Source: Pseudomonas sp. LB-090624 (GTDB lineage: Bacteria; Pseudomonadota; Gammaproteobacteria; Pseudomonadales; Pseudomonadaceae). From it: a stretch of 64,000 nucleotides of DNA. Position numbers and translations under genes: made by a program. Shown piece by piece: positions 16,475 to 25,172 of the stretch. Under the pieces are notes generated by a model. That model made no database searches. It saw nothing but the letters and a program-made list of their open reading frames with translations, and had not been told where the DNA came from. Location: NCBI RefSeq assembly GCF_003205205.1, contig NZ_QJRL01000023.1:1-64000 (forward strand), read 5' to 3'. Positions within the stretch are counted from its first letter, which is position 1. Each line of letters opens with the position of its first letter.

Positions 16475-17620
16475 TTAGTCGTATCGAATCGAATCGGGCC
16501 GTTTGTACTTGTCATTCACACAGCAATACACCCGGTCCAGGTTCGGGTTGCTCTTGTCACGGAAGCAATTTCCATCGAAGCGGCAGGCATTGACACTGTT
16601 GGCCTTGCCCGAGAGCGACTTGTTGACCAAGTCGTTGTCGGCGAACAGCGCCCGGCTCATGCCTACCAAGTCAGCCACGCCCAGGTCCAGCAAGGCTTCG
16701 GCCTGCGCCAGTGAGCCCGTGAACCCCGCGAACCCTACCGGCAACGCGGTCAACTCACGGATATGCCGCACCCCATGCACCAGCAAGGCGTGCACCTTGG
16801 GGTCTGCCTTCAACATGTAATGGAAGGTTTCCCGGATAGCCGCCGAGCACATCAGCGCGCTGATACCCGCCCGTTCCAGTGCGGGCACCACCTGCTCCAG
16901 CAACGCCGGTTGCTGACCTTTGTCACCCAGACAATCATCGATGCCAAGACGGACCGAAATGTCGACGCCGCCCTGGGTAGCCTCGGCAATCGCCTCGATC
17001 ACCTCCAGTAGCAAGCGTGCCCGCCGCAGGGGCGAGCCACCATATCGGTCGATGCGGCGGTTGCTGTAAGGCGAAAGGAAGCTGCTGAGCAGGTAGCCGT
17101 TGGAGGCCTGCAACTGCACCGCTCGTGCGCCTGCCTGCTGTGCCAGCCGCGCGGCACTACCGAACTGGTTGCAGACAATGCGGGCATCCTCATGGGTCAT
17201 TACCCGCACACCCGGCTGGCGCTTCCCTGGCAGGCGGCTAGGCGCAAGCATTGCACCGCCACTGCGGGCAAGATCACCTTGTGAACCGTAGTGCTGCAAT
17301 TGCACGACAACCGGGCAGGCATGCTGCCGGCCGTAATCAATCAAGGGAGCCAGGTGCTCGGCATGCTTCTCTTCATACAGGCACAACCCCCCTTCATGCA
17401 GGCGCGTGGTGGCATCTATCGCCGAATTGGCCAACACCACCATCGCGCAACCACCCTCGACGATGCCGCGGTAGAACGCGAACATGTCATCGGTCAGGCA
17501 ACCATCGCGGGCCAGGTCGATGCCCATGGGCGCGAAGTACACCCGGTTCTTCAATTGCAGGTGCTGCCCCAGATCGATGGGCTGGCGCGTGAGCGGATAA
17601 CCCGACCCCACGCCGCTCAT
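16475..17620 (-). CDS. NADH:flavin oxidoreductase, old yellow enzyme family (ene-reductase)
   Basis: 381 residues. An FMN-dependent TIM barrel, with LKNRVYFAPM at the start, VVVQLQHYGSQG, YGGSPLRRARLLLEVIEAI (phosphate/FMN region) and LVGMSRALFADNDLV near the end. These are features of the 2,4-dienoyl-CoA reductase/YqjM-like branch. The C-terminus, instead of the CxxCxxxC iron–sulphur set, has a different Cys-rich tail (CRFDGNC, then YCCVNDKYKRPD). The start overlaps the AfsA-like stop (ATGA). In the proposed pathway it would reduce the C=C bond of a butenolide or enone intermediate. Confidence 0.88.
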   Translation of the reverse strand: MSGVGSGYPLTRQPIDLGQHLQLKNRVYFAPMGIDLARDGCLTDDMFAFYRGIVEGGCAMVVLANSAIDATTRLHEGGLCLYEEKHAEHLAPLIDYGRQHACPVVVQLQHYGSQGDLARSGGAMLAPSRLPGKRQPGVRVMTHEDARIVCNQFGSAARLAQQAGARAVQLQASNGYLLSSFLSPYSNRRIDRYGGSPLRRARLLLEVIEAIAEATQGGVDISVRLGIDDCLGDKGQQPALLEQVVPALERAGISALMCSAAIRETFHYMLKADPKVHALLVHGVRHIRELTALPVGFAGFTGSLAQAEALLDLGVADLVGMSRALFADNDLVNKSLSGKANSVNACRFDGNCFRDKSNPNLDRVYCCVNDKYKRPDSIRYD

Positions 17621-18828
17621 CCGTTCTGCCAGCTACACAGACTGGCCTGCGCGTCATTGCTGGCCGGGATCACGGCGGCATAATCCTGCAAAGGCTCATG
17701 GAAGCAATGGCACTTGATGACTTCCTTGAGCGTCGACAAGGTAGCGCGATCCAGCTTGGCGAACAGTGCCATCTCGACGCCGGAATGCCGGGAAGGCTGA
17801 CAGTTGGCGATCGGGAAGCTGAGGAATCCAGTGTCCTTGACGTAGATCGACAACTGCCGAACCTGCAGGCCAGCATCCAGATTCACCCCACTGAAGCGCA
17901 CCGCGCGCAATGACACATGTTCCAGGCGGGCTTCGATGCTCATCCCCTCGGCAGTTTGCAGCAGCACCTGCGGAAGCACCCGGTTGGATGGCGCAAACCA
18001 GTGATGCTCGGGGAAGTTGAGGGTACGCATGCGCTTGAACAGCGGCATCTTCATGGCACTGCCTCGCAGGCGCAGCGTCGTCACCAAGCTACCGTTCTGA
18101 TAAAACTCGGCGGTTTTGTCGACGGTGCGTGGCTGGTACCGCTTCTCACCAGCGGTATGCTGGACGACCACCTCAACCGCGTAGGTCGACTCCGTGTAAT
18201 TACTGAACGAAACCGACAGGTCCTCGATGGAAATCGACACATCACCACGACGGTAGCCCGAGTGGCTGTAGAAGTAGTGGTACATCGCTTGGCGCGCGAC
18301 CTCGATGAGCATCAGCCCAGGGACATGCTCATGAGGCTTGTTGTAGAAAAAGTAGTTATTGGTGTCGTTCATCAACGTGTATGACGACAGGTTTGCGCGC
18401 CCCCAGCCCGGCAAGGCATACAGCCTGTCGGCCAGCAGCGCGACCTGCGCCTGTGCCACCACCGGCAGGCCATAGTGGCGCTGCAAGTAGTGTTCGACCT
18501 GACGTGGCAGCCAAGGCGCACTCAGGTGGTAGCCATCGTCACGGCGCTCATAGAAGCTTTTTACGTCCATCTCGAAGCCATTGACAACCAGCCAGTCCTG
18601 CTCGCTGATGAAGGCAGGCACGCTGACCAACACCCAGCCCTGCGACGGATGGCAACGGTATGAATGGTGCAGAGCCTCAAGCCCGGTGGAGTCGAGCGCC
18701 GTACAAAGAAGTTCATGCTCCGCCACAGTCAGGCGAGCGGGCAAGATGTCCTGAAAACCGGACAGAAGTACATCCTCCGTCGTGCCCTTATGCAGCACCT
18801 GCGGAGTCAACGGTAATTGACGATCCAT
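17617..18828 (-). CDS. AfsA-related two-hotdog-domain protein (candidate butenolide/butyrolactone synthase)
   Basis: 403 residues from ATG 18828 (AGGTGA six bases upstream); an in-frame GTG at 18837 overlaps that RBS. AfsA (A-factor synthase) condenses a beta-ketoacyl thioester with dihydroxyacetone phosphate. The N-terminal VLHKGTTEDVLLSGF segment (11–25) matches the V-H-(R/K)…E-V-(F/L)-L opening of the family, and HEHVPGLMLIEVARQA (166–181, with His168, Glu176, Arg179, Gln180) is the hallmark AfsA hotdog helix. The C-terminal half (about 240–400) looks like the second hotdog repeat but is more diverged. AfsA proteins are best known from actinomycetes, so finding one downstream of luxI in a pseudomonad is notable. 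Function as a synthase is inferred from motif and context. Confidence 0.78.
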   Translation of the reverse strand: MDRQLPLTPQVLHKGTTEDVLLSGFQDILPARLTVAEHELLCTALDSTGLEALHHSYRCHPSQGWVLVSVPAFISEQDWLVVNGFEMDVKSFYERRDDGYHLSAPWLPRQVEHYLQRHYGLPVVAQAQVALLADRLYALPGWGRANLSSYTLMNDTNNYFFYNKPHEHVPGLMLIEVARQAMYHYFYSHSGYRRGDVSISIEDLSVSFSNYTESTYAVEVVVQHTAGEKRYQPRTVDKTAEFYQNGSLVTTLRLRGSAMKMPLFKRMRTLNFPEHHWFAPSNRVLPQVLLQTAEGMSIEARLEHVSLRAVRFSGVNLDAGLQVRQLSIYVKDTGFLSFPIANCQPSRHSGVEMALFAKLDRATLSTLKEVIKCHCFHEPLQDYAAVIPASNDAQASLCSWQNG

Positions 18829-18845
18829 GTTGATCACCTATGGGT

Positions 18846-19358
18846 TCAGACGGGAAAAACTGCCACGGCATTGCGCAACATGCGCTTGACGATAGGCCCG
18901 TGAGCCGGCCCGACCGGTAACATGTACAAGCGCCCGAATGTGTTGAAGCGCTGCACCGATGTGGTCACGCTCAGGCGCTGTACGCCGTCACCCAAGCGCT
19001 CCAGGTCCAGGCAAACCATCACCGCCAGATGCGTATCTCGTGAAGCCAGCACTAACTGGCTTTCGCTGATCGCTTCCACAGTGAAGAAATCCAGGCGCTC
19101 GCCAACTGCCGGTACTTGCTCCGGGCTGCGCGGCGAAAAACCCTGGATGTCGGCCACATTGAACCAACGCGAAACGAAATCGCGTACGCGAAAGGCCGAG
19201 GCCAACCAGGCAGGGATGTCCGAAGTCATCGCGCAGTAAGCCTGCAGCGCGCTCACCGGCGCTGCGATCTGCACGGCATCACAGTGCAGAAAGGCGAGCC
19301 GGTCAGCGGCAGCTACCAGCCGCACGCTATCGGGCGCCAGGGCCAGAACACGAGACAT
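18846..19358 (-). CDS. DUF2867-type protein
   Basis: 170 residues, ATG 19358 preceded by GGAGGG. The C-terminal part (RFNTFGRLYMLPVGPAHGPIVKRMLRNA, about 137–164) and the early DIPAWLASAFRVRDFVSRWFNV segment fit DUF2867, a family of small soluble, SRPBCC/StART-like proteins sometimes fused to NAD-binding epimerases. It lies 15 bases from the reductase upstream and 17 bases from the AfsA-like gene. Role unknown; binding of a hydrophobic pathway intermediate would be a reasonable guess. Confidence 0.65.
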   Translation of the reverse strand: MSRVLALAPDSVRLVAAADRLAFLHCDAVQIAAPVSALQAYCAMTSDIPAWLASAFRVRDFVSRWFNVADIQGFSPRSPEQVPAVGERLDFFTVEAISESQLVLASRDTHLAVMVCLDLERLGDGVQRLSVTTSVQRFNTFGRLYMLPVGPAHGPIVKRMLRNAVAVFPV

Positions 19359-19373
19359 GGGCCACCCTCCGTA

Positions 19374-19970
19374 TCATTGCTGCAGCAGTGCGATCGCAGC
19401 CAGCTCGGCCTTGAGCAGTAGTTTTTCGTACGCTTCGTCAGGCGATTCCTGGTTGCTGGTGATCAAACCGGCAATTTCGCGGGCCGCCTGGTCGAGAGCC
19501 TCATCAGCGATGAATACCGACTCGAACAGTGGGATCGGCGGCAGGTAGTGCCCTTTGACATACGCGACCGTCTGCTGCATGGGACGCAGCAGCTCGTCGA
19601 GGGTGTAACGGTTGAAACCGCCCGCACGATAGCCCGACGCCGGTGCCCCCACGCTCGTCACGATCATGAATTCCTTGCCCTGCAGTTTGTCGCCACCACG
19701 AGCATAGGCAAAACCTGGCGTGAACACTTCATCGATCCAGCGCTTCATCAACGCTGGGCATGAATACCAGTACAGCGGGAACAGCAACACGATGCGCTCG
19801 TGCTCACACAAGAGTCTTTGCTCGGCGGCGATATCGAAACCATTGTCGCCAAGTGCTGCGCTGAGTGGATGCAGGGTCACCTTGCTGTCGCGCAGGGCCT
19901 CTACGATAGCTGCGTTGGCGCGGGAAGTGCTCAGGTCCGGATGACCGATGACGACTAGAATGTTGTCCAT
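19374..19970 (-). CDS. NAD(P)H-dependent flavodoxin-fold oxidoreductase (KefF/MdaB/quinone reductase-like)
   Basis: 198 residues from ATG 19970 (GGGAG seven bases upstream). The opening ILVVIGHPDLSTSRANAAI is the flavin phosphate-binding loop of the NQO1/KefF family, followed by LLFPLYWYSCPALMKRWIDEVF and the TSVGAPASGYRAGG segment around the isoalloxazine ring. It reduces quinones or other electrophiles by two-electron transfer using FMN or FAD. First gene after luxI, at a 48-base distance; might act on a pathway intermediate or protect against a reactive product. Confidence 0.88.
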   Translation of the reverse strand: MDNILVVIGHPDLSTSRANAAIVEALRDSKVTLHPLSAALGDNGFDIAAEQRLLCEHERIVLLFPLYWYSCPALMKRWIDEVFTPGFAYARGGDKLQGKEFMIVTSVGAPASGYRAGGFNRYTLDELLRPMQQTVAYVKGHYLPPIPLFESVFIADEALDQAAREIAGLITSNQESPDEAYEKLLLKAELAAIALLQQ

Positions 19971-20018
19971 GCTCAAACTCCCTTTAAGTGGTTATCGTCA
20001 AGGCGCAAGAATGGCGCC

Positions 20019-20639
20019 TCAGGCGGCGCGGTGCATTGAACGACAGCGCTGGGGCTTTGTAACCTCACCAATTGTGTAGCTACGCCCGGCGACATCGATC
20101 CAGCAGGCGAACAGCCAATGCTTGCCGACCTGCATCGGACTTGCCGCCCGATGGGCCGCGTAACCGGCCCGACGCAGCAGGCGTTCGATGCCCAGCGGCG
20201 ACACGGTGATCAGGCGCCGGGCCCCACGAGCCCCAGCGCAGCGCAACACCGCGTCGAGCAAACAGATGGCAACCGCCGATGAAAACTGGCCGCCCAACGG
20301 CTGGCCATTGGGGCTCAGATCCATCGCCGAAAACCTGGAAAGTTCCCATACTTCGGCACTGCGAGGTAGCTGCTGGCCAGCCATCAGCTCTGGGAATACC
20401 TCATCAAGCAAATAGGGGCGATGAGTCGGCAGCAGGCGCGCCATGCCGACGATCTCATCCTGCTCGTTGCAGGCCAGCAGGTATAAAGTGTGCTCGTGAT
20501 CGAACTGGTCGCGCTCACAACCCGGCTCACAGGCCAACTCCCAGCCCAACGCATCGACGAACACCCGATAGCGGTAGCTGTCCATTTGCGCCAGCCGTGC
20601 ACGTCCCAATTCTTGCTGTGTACCGATGACGATGTGCAT
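20019..20639 (-). CDS. LuxI-family acyl-homoserine-lactone synthase
   Basis: 206 residues, ATG 20639 with AGAGGA upstream. The enzyme makes an AHL signal from S-adenosylmethionine and acyl-ACP/acyl-CoA. All invariant residues of the family can be placed: Arg25, Phe27, Trp33 (ALGW), Asp44, Asp47, Arg68 (GMARLLPT), Phe82 (VFPEL), Glu99 and Arg102 (VWELSRF). The ITVSPLGIERLLRRAGY block (about 143–159) forms the acyl pocket; its Thr143-region TVSP cannot safely decide between 3-oxo and unsubstituted chains. The gene starts 95 bases after the luxR stop, with a lux-box-like sequence in between. Confidence 0.93.
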   Translation of the reverse strand: MHIVIGTQQELGRARLAQMDSYRYRVFVDALGWELACEPGCERDQFDHEHTLYLLACNEQDEIVGMARLLPTHRPYLLDEVFPELMAGQQLPRSAEVWELSRFSAMDLSPNGQPLGGQFSSAVAICLLDAVLRCAGARGARRLITVSPLGIERLLRRAGYAAHRAASPMQVGKHWLFACWIDVAGRSYTIGEVTKPQRCRSMHRAA

Positions 20640-20700
20640 ACCGCGTCCTCTTGCCAGTTGCGTAGGGACGGGTATTCGACTTGAAGCGCTATTTCAGGAA

Positions 20701-20720
20701 AACTCCACTATTTGGCAGGT
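20701..20720 (-). promoter_or_regulatory. candidate lux box upstream of luxI
   Basis: Read on the minus strand it is ACCTGCCAAATAGTGGAGTT. The left half ACCTGCCA is ideal for a LuxR-type site, whereas the right half matches the expected TGGCAGGT at only four of eight positions. It ends 62 bases before the luxI start codon, the right distance for LuxR activation. A second inverted repeat, CTGAC-TGGCT-GTCAG (20723–20737), sits beside it and overlaps the luxR stop. Confidence 0.5.
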
Positions 20721-20733
20721 AGCTGACTGGCTG

Positions 20734-21444
20734 TCAGCCTAGCAGGCCCAGGAGAGCAGCCCTGGCCACTGCCGCAGTACGGTTGGCAGCCCCTAGTTTC
20801 ACCGCAGCATTGCGGGTATGAAACTTCACTGTTTCCATCGACAACGTGAGAATGTCGGCGACCTCGTTAAGGGTTTTGCCATCCGCGGCCCAGCGCAGGA
20901 CCTCACGCTCACGGCTGGACAAAGGCGTGGCCAGAGCGGGCTGCCAAGTGGGCGACAACAGTCGTGAAAAGCCTTGGTGTGCAACATTGGCCAGCCAGCG
21001 CATCTTCGCCTCGTTGCAACGCAGCTCAGGTTCGCCAACGGCTTCGGCAGAGCGTGCCAGCGTCAACATGCCACCGGCATTGCGCCCTTCAAGAGAGGAT
21101 TGAGCCCAGCCATGGCACAAGCCCGCCTCCCGCGCATCCTCCCAGAGCTGTGGCGCGTTACCGAACACCTGATCGCCCCACACCACCGGCTGTGTGGACT
21201 GCTGGCAGTGCAGCACGGTGGGGTCCATCGCCAGGTAGCCTGAGCGGCGGTAGTGCTCGCACCAGCTCCGGCTGTAGGTGCTAAGCAGGGTCACTCGCGG
21301 GTTGGTCACGGGCAACGGGGCGCGTAGGCCATAAGCGCAGTAATCGAAGCCCAAGGTACGCGCAGCTGCCTGGACCCGGTCCAACAGTACGTGTGTATTA
21401 TCAGCCTCATAAACCGCTGACAACATATCGCCCATCCATTGCAT
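20734..21444 (-). CDS. LuxR-family quorum-sensing regulator
   Basis: 236 residues, ATG 21444 with GGGAG nine bases upstream. N-terminal AHL-binding domain with the conserved Trp61, Tyr65, Asp74-Pro75, Trp89 and Gly108. The C-terminal LuxR helix-turn-helix (LSSREREVLRWAADGKTL…, then METVKFHTRNAAVKLGAANR, about 175–225) is intact. It presumably binds the AHL made by the adjacent LuxI and activates luxI and the downstream genes. Its place upstream on the same strand means the signal locus may be autoregulated. Confidence 0.92.
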   Translation of the reverse strand: MQWMGDMLSAVYEADNTHVLLDRVQAAARTLGFDYCAYGLRAPLPVTNPRVTLLSTYSRSWCEHYRRSGYLAMDPTVLHCQQSTQPVVWGDQVFGNAPQLWEDAREAGLCHGWAQSSLEGRNAGGMLTLARSAEAVGEPELRCNEAKMRWLANVAHQGFSRLLSPTWQPALATPLSSREREVLRWAADGKTLNEVADILTLSMETVKFHTRNAAVKLGAANRTAAVARAALLGLLG

Positions 21445-21530
21445 TCTTATTTTCTCCCTGAATGTTCAAACAAACTCTGTGTGCTTCCGAGCCCGCATGG
21501 CGCAGGCGAGCTTAGCGCGCGTTGCCGAAT

Positions 21531-21550
21531 TTGACATTGAGTAATATCAA
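21531..21550. promoter_or_regulatory. inverted repeat upstream of luxR
   Basis: TTGACAT-TGAGTA-ATATCAA is a 20-base imperfect palindrome (six of seven paired positions) 87 bases before the luxR start. It lies in an AT-rich 247-base gap (21445–21691) that otherwise shows no gene. It could be an operator for luxR expression. Confidence 0.35.
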
Positions 21551-21691
21551 TTTGCTACTTACTTTCTACGTATCACGCGCCCGTACATTTATTCAGCCTT
21601 CGAGCCAGTCGTCGCATGACGGCAAAGGGCCCGCCCCACATGGCCGCAAAATTGTTAAAGCAGTTTTACAGCGACCTCATCCACTAGGCCC

Positions 21692-23626
21692 TCATGCCCT
21701 GAACTGCCCGAGACTCGCCCGCAGCTGCGCCGCCAACTCATCCAGCACCTTGCTGCTAGCCGTGGTCTGCATCACCACCTCGGCCGAGCGCTCGGCCTGA
21801 GCGTGTATCGTTTCCACCCGCCCACGCACTGCCTGCGCGCCATTCGCTTGCTGCTCGGCTGCACGGGTAGCCAGGCCGATGGCCGCATGCACCTGCTCCA
21901 CTGCGGCCTGCACCGACTGCTGGCGGCGCTCGTTGTCACGCAGCACCAGCAAGCCTTCGCTAGCCTTGAGCCCAGCCTGGCTGATGGTGGCCACGGCTTC
22001 CTTCGCGCCCTTCTGCAGCGCTGCGATGTGCGCCTGGATATCGCCCGTAGAGCTCTGCGTTTTGCTCGCCAGCGCTCGCACCTCGTCGGCCACCACGGCA
22101 AAGCCGCGGCCGGTTTCGCCAGCACGGGCTGCCTCAATGGCGGCGTTCAAGGCCAGCAGATTGGTCTGCTCGGCAATACCGTGAATCACCGTCAGCACCA
22201 CTTCAATCTGCTCGCTCTGCTTGGCCAGGCGCTCGATCACCTGGGAGCCGGCATCCACCTGCCCAGCCAGGTTCTCGATCAAACCGGCAAGCTGCGTCGA
22301 GGTGCGGCTGTTTTCATCGGTCGCCTGGCGGATATCCACCACCTGCTGCAAGGCCGCCTGCATCGCATGACTTTCGGCTTGTGCTTCATCAGCCATGCTC
22401 GACAGGTCGCGCAGGCTGGCGGCCACTTCATCGCGCTGCAATGCGGCGGCAGCATCCGCGCCAGCGTTGCGCTGGGCCATCGCGCCAATCTCCACACCCG
22501 TGCGCTGCGCCACCTCGCCGGCTTCGCGCACAATCGGCTGCAACTTGTCGACAAAGCGGTTCACAGCCGAAGCCATGTCGCCAATTTCGTCGCGGCTGTC
22601 GAGCGGCACGCGCTTGGTCAGGTCACCCTCACCCGCCGCCAGGTCGTCCAGGGCGGTAATCAGCAGACGCAGCTTGCTCAGTACCCGACGGCCAAGCACC
22701 ACGGCCACCACCAGCAACACGCCCAGGCCTACCAGTACCAGGCCCAGGCCGATACGCCAGCGCAGCTCGGCAGCAGCGTCGCGCACGGTCTGCGCGGTAT
22801 TGGCCTGCATGGCCGCAGCACTGCCCTGAGCCTTTTCCAGACGCTGGCGCAGCGTCTTGCCACTGTCGGCGGCAGCACCGACCAAGCTGTCGCCGACCAG
22901 TTGCTCACCACTGGCGATCAGCGCCGCGAAGCGCTGGTCGAGGGCCTTGAGTTCCTGGTCGATGCCGGCAGTGGATACACCCATCACCACCTTGCCGATT
23001 TCTGCACCATTGGGGTTGATCGAGGCTTCGACGAAATACACCCCCGGGTCGCGTCGAGCAGCATCGATCACTTTGTCCAAGGCGCGCTCACCCTGGCCTT
23101 TTTCCATCAGTGCCTGGTTGATCGGATTCTGCCGGTTCAGGTAACGGGTCAGGTGCTGGCCCTGGGCATCGTCGTAGACAACGAACAGCACATTGGGATT
23201 GCGCTGGGCACGGCGAGCGAAATCGGAGAGCACTGGCACATCGTTGTCCCAGATTGCCCGCGGGGCAACCGAAGCCAGCAGCTCGGCCATGTCATTGGCA
23301 GAATCCTTGAGGTTCTTTTCCAGGGTGCTGCGCAATTGCTGCTGTTCGCTTTGCAGGCGCTCCGACAACCCGGCACTCAGGCGCTGACGGGTGCTGCTGG
23401 AAAGGCTGTCCAGGCCCGCGCGCACGTCCTGCCCGGCCTGTTCCAGGTCGCTGGCGAGCTGGCGGCTGTCATCACCAAGGCGTTCACCCAAGTCGGCTTC
23501 CAAGGCGGTGACCGTGCTGCGAGTGAGGGCAACTGCGACCAGTACCTGCACCAATAGAGCGATACCAAGGGCAACAAACACAGGCCGCAAAAGGCGGCTT
23601 CGTAACAGAGAGAGGATGGCAGACAC
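21692..23626 (-). CDS. methyl-accepting chemotaxis protein
   Basis: 644 residues. First membrane segment about 14–36, a periplasmic sensing domain of about 250 residues that looks helical near the membrane and PAS/Cache-like in the middle (VLFVVYDDAQGQHLTRYLN… VYFVEASINP), a second membrane segment around 290–315, a HAMP linker and the signalling hairpin with the invariant tip EQTNLLALNAAIEAARAGE. No CheR-tethering pentapeptide at the C-terminus (…LGQFRA). The ligand is not known. Transcribed alone, 197 bases downstream of purA. Confidence 0.93.
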   Translation of the reverse strand: MSAILSLLRSRLLRPVFVALGIALLVQVLVAVALTRSTVTALEADLGERLGDDSRQLASDLEQAGQDVRAGLDSLSSSTRQRLSAGLSERLQSEQQQLRSTLEKNLKDSANDMAELLASVAPRAIWDNDVPVLSDFARRAQRNPNVLFVVYDDAQGQHLTRYLNRQNPINQALMEKGQGERALDKVIDAARRDPGVYFVEASINPNGAEIGKVVMGVSTAGIDQELKALDQRFAALIASGEQLVGDSLVGAAADSGKTLRQRLEKAQGSAAAMQANTAQTVRDAAAELRWRIGLGLVLVGLGVLLVVAVVLGRRVLSKLRLLITALDDLAAGEGDLTKRVPLDSRDEIGDMASAVNRFVDKLQPIVREAGEVAQRTGVEIGAMAQRNAGADAAAALQRDEVAASLRDLSSMADEAQAESHAMQAALQQVVDIRQATDENSRTSTQLAGLIENLAGQVDAGSQVIERLAKQSEQIEVVLTVIHGIAEQTNLLALNAAIEAARAGETGRGFAVVADEVRALASKTQSSTGDIQAHIAALQKGAKEAVATISQAGLKASEGLLVLRDNERRQQSVQAAVEQVHAAIGLATRAAEQQANGAQAVRGRVETIHAQAERSAEVVMQTTASSKVLDELAAQLRASLGQFRA

Positions 23627-23768
23627 GGTGTAACCCTCGTGTTTTCTGGCGCCACTATTTTGATGGCATCTTCAGAAACTTCTTACAGCAAGGGTTGTGC
23701 CGGAGGCAGCAGGGATAAACGCCAAGGTTCAGCAAGGGTAGCTGCCTGTCGTGGCGTACCGCACAAAC

Positions 23769-23803
23769 GAAAACGCCGCAGCCCCTTTCAGGACCGCGGC
23801 GTC
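23769..23803 (-). terminator. terminator of purA
   Basis: ACGCCGC (23773–23779) pairs with GCGGCGT (23796–23802). On the minus strand the stem is followed by TTTTCGTTTG. It starts about 20 bases after the purA stop. Confidence 0.8.
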
Positions 23804-23823
23804 AGATCAGCCTGGAGGGCGGA

Positions 23824-25116
23824 TCAGGCGAACGGGTGGCGCAGCACGATGGTCTCGTTGCGGTCCGGGCCGGTCGAAATGATATCGATCGGTGCACCTA
23901 CCAGCTCTTCGATGCGCTTGATGTAGTCACGCGCAGCTTGCGGCAGCTCTTCCAGAGTTTTCACGCCCAGGGTCGACTCGCTCCAGCCTGGCATCTCTTC
24001 GTACACCGGCTCCAGGCCAATGTAGCTGTCGGCATCGGATGGCGCGTCGATGACAGCACCGTTCTCGTTCTTGTAGCCAACACAGATGTTGATGGTTTCC
24101 AGGCCGTCCAGTACGTCCAGCTTGGTCAGGCAGATGCCCGAGATGCTGTTGACGTCGATGGCGCGACGCAGGATCACGGCATCGAACCAACCGCAGCGGC
24201 GAGCGCGGCCGGTGGTGGAGCCGAACTCGTGGCCACGCTTGGCCAAGGTAGCGCCAGTCTCGTCGAACAGTTCGGTCGGGAACGGGCCGGAACCTACGCG
24301 AGTGGTGTAGGCCTTGGTGATGCCGAGGATGTAGTCGAGGTACATCGGGCCAACGCCGGAACCGGTGGAGATACCGCCAGCAGTGGTGTTGGAGCTGGTG
24401 ACGTACGGGTAGGTACCGTGGTCGATGTCCAGCAGCGAGCCTTGGGCGCCTTCGAACATGATGTCCTTGCCGGCGCGACGCAGGTTGTGCAGCTCGGCGG
24501 TGACGTCGAGCATCATCGGCTTGAGCTGTTCGGCGTAAGCCATGCACTCGTCCAGCGTCTGCTGGAAGTCGATGGCTGGCTCTTTGTAGTAGTTCACCAG
24601 CTGGAAGTTGTGGTAGTCCAGCAGCTCACCCAGCTTGGCGGCGAAACGCTCGCGGTGGAACAGATCGCCCACGCGCAGGCCGCGACGTGCCACCTTGTCT
24701 TCGTAAGCTGGGCCGATACCACGGCCGGTGGTGCCAATCTTGGCTTCGCCACGGGCTTTTTCGCGGGCCTGGTCCAGGGCCACGTGGTACGACAGGATCA
24801 GCGGCGCAGCCGGGGAGATGCGCAGGCGCTCGCGCACGGGTACGCCCTTCTCTTCCAGCTTGGTGATTTCACGCATCAGCGCATCCGGGGCAACGACCAC
24901 GCCGTTACCGATCAGGCACTGTACGCCCTCACGCAGGATGCCGGACGGAATCAGGTGCAGAACGGTCTTTTCACCGTTGATCACCAGGGTGTGGCCCGCG
25001 TTGTGACCACCCTGGTAGCGCACTACGGCGGCAGCATGTTCGGTCAGCAGATCGACGATCTTGCCTTTGCCCTCATCACCCCACTGGGTGCCCAGGACGA
25101 CGACATTCTTACCCAT
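23824..25116 (-). CDS. purA: adenylosuccinate synthetase
   Basis: 430 residues from ATG 25116 ([19 protein letters not shown]…). The longer frame (TTG/ATG five codons upstream) lacks a proper RBS distance. It joins IMP and aspartate with GTP in AMP synthesis. Visible: P-loop-like [34 protein letters not shown], and the GTP-specific C-terminal KLDVLDGL…[11 protein letters not shown]. Precedes no gene in its operon other than possibly sharing transcription with hisZ, 56 bases upstream. Confidence 0.97.
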
Positions 25117-25172
25117 TACATTGGTCCTCATTCACGCAAACTTGGTTGCCGGCCTGTTGCCGACGCAGAAAC

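Noticed and set aside
23640..23720. FliA (sigma28) promoter for the chemoreceptor gene
   Set aside because: AAGTTT and GCC-like elements are present but the spacing is 8 rather than 11 bases and the -10 is poor.
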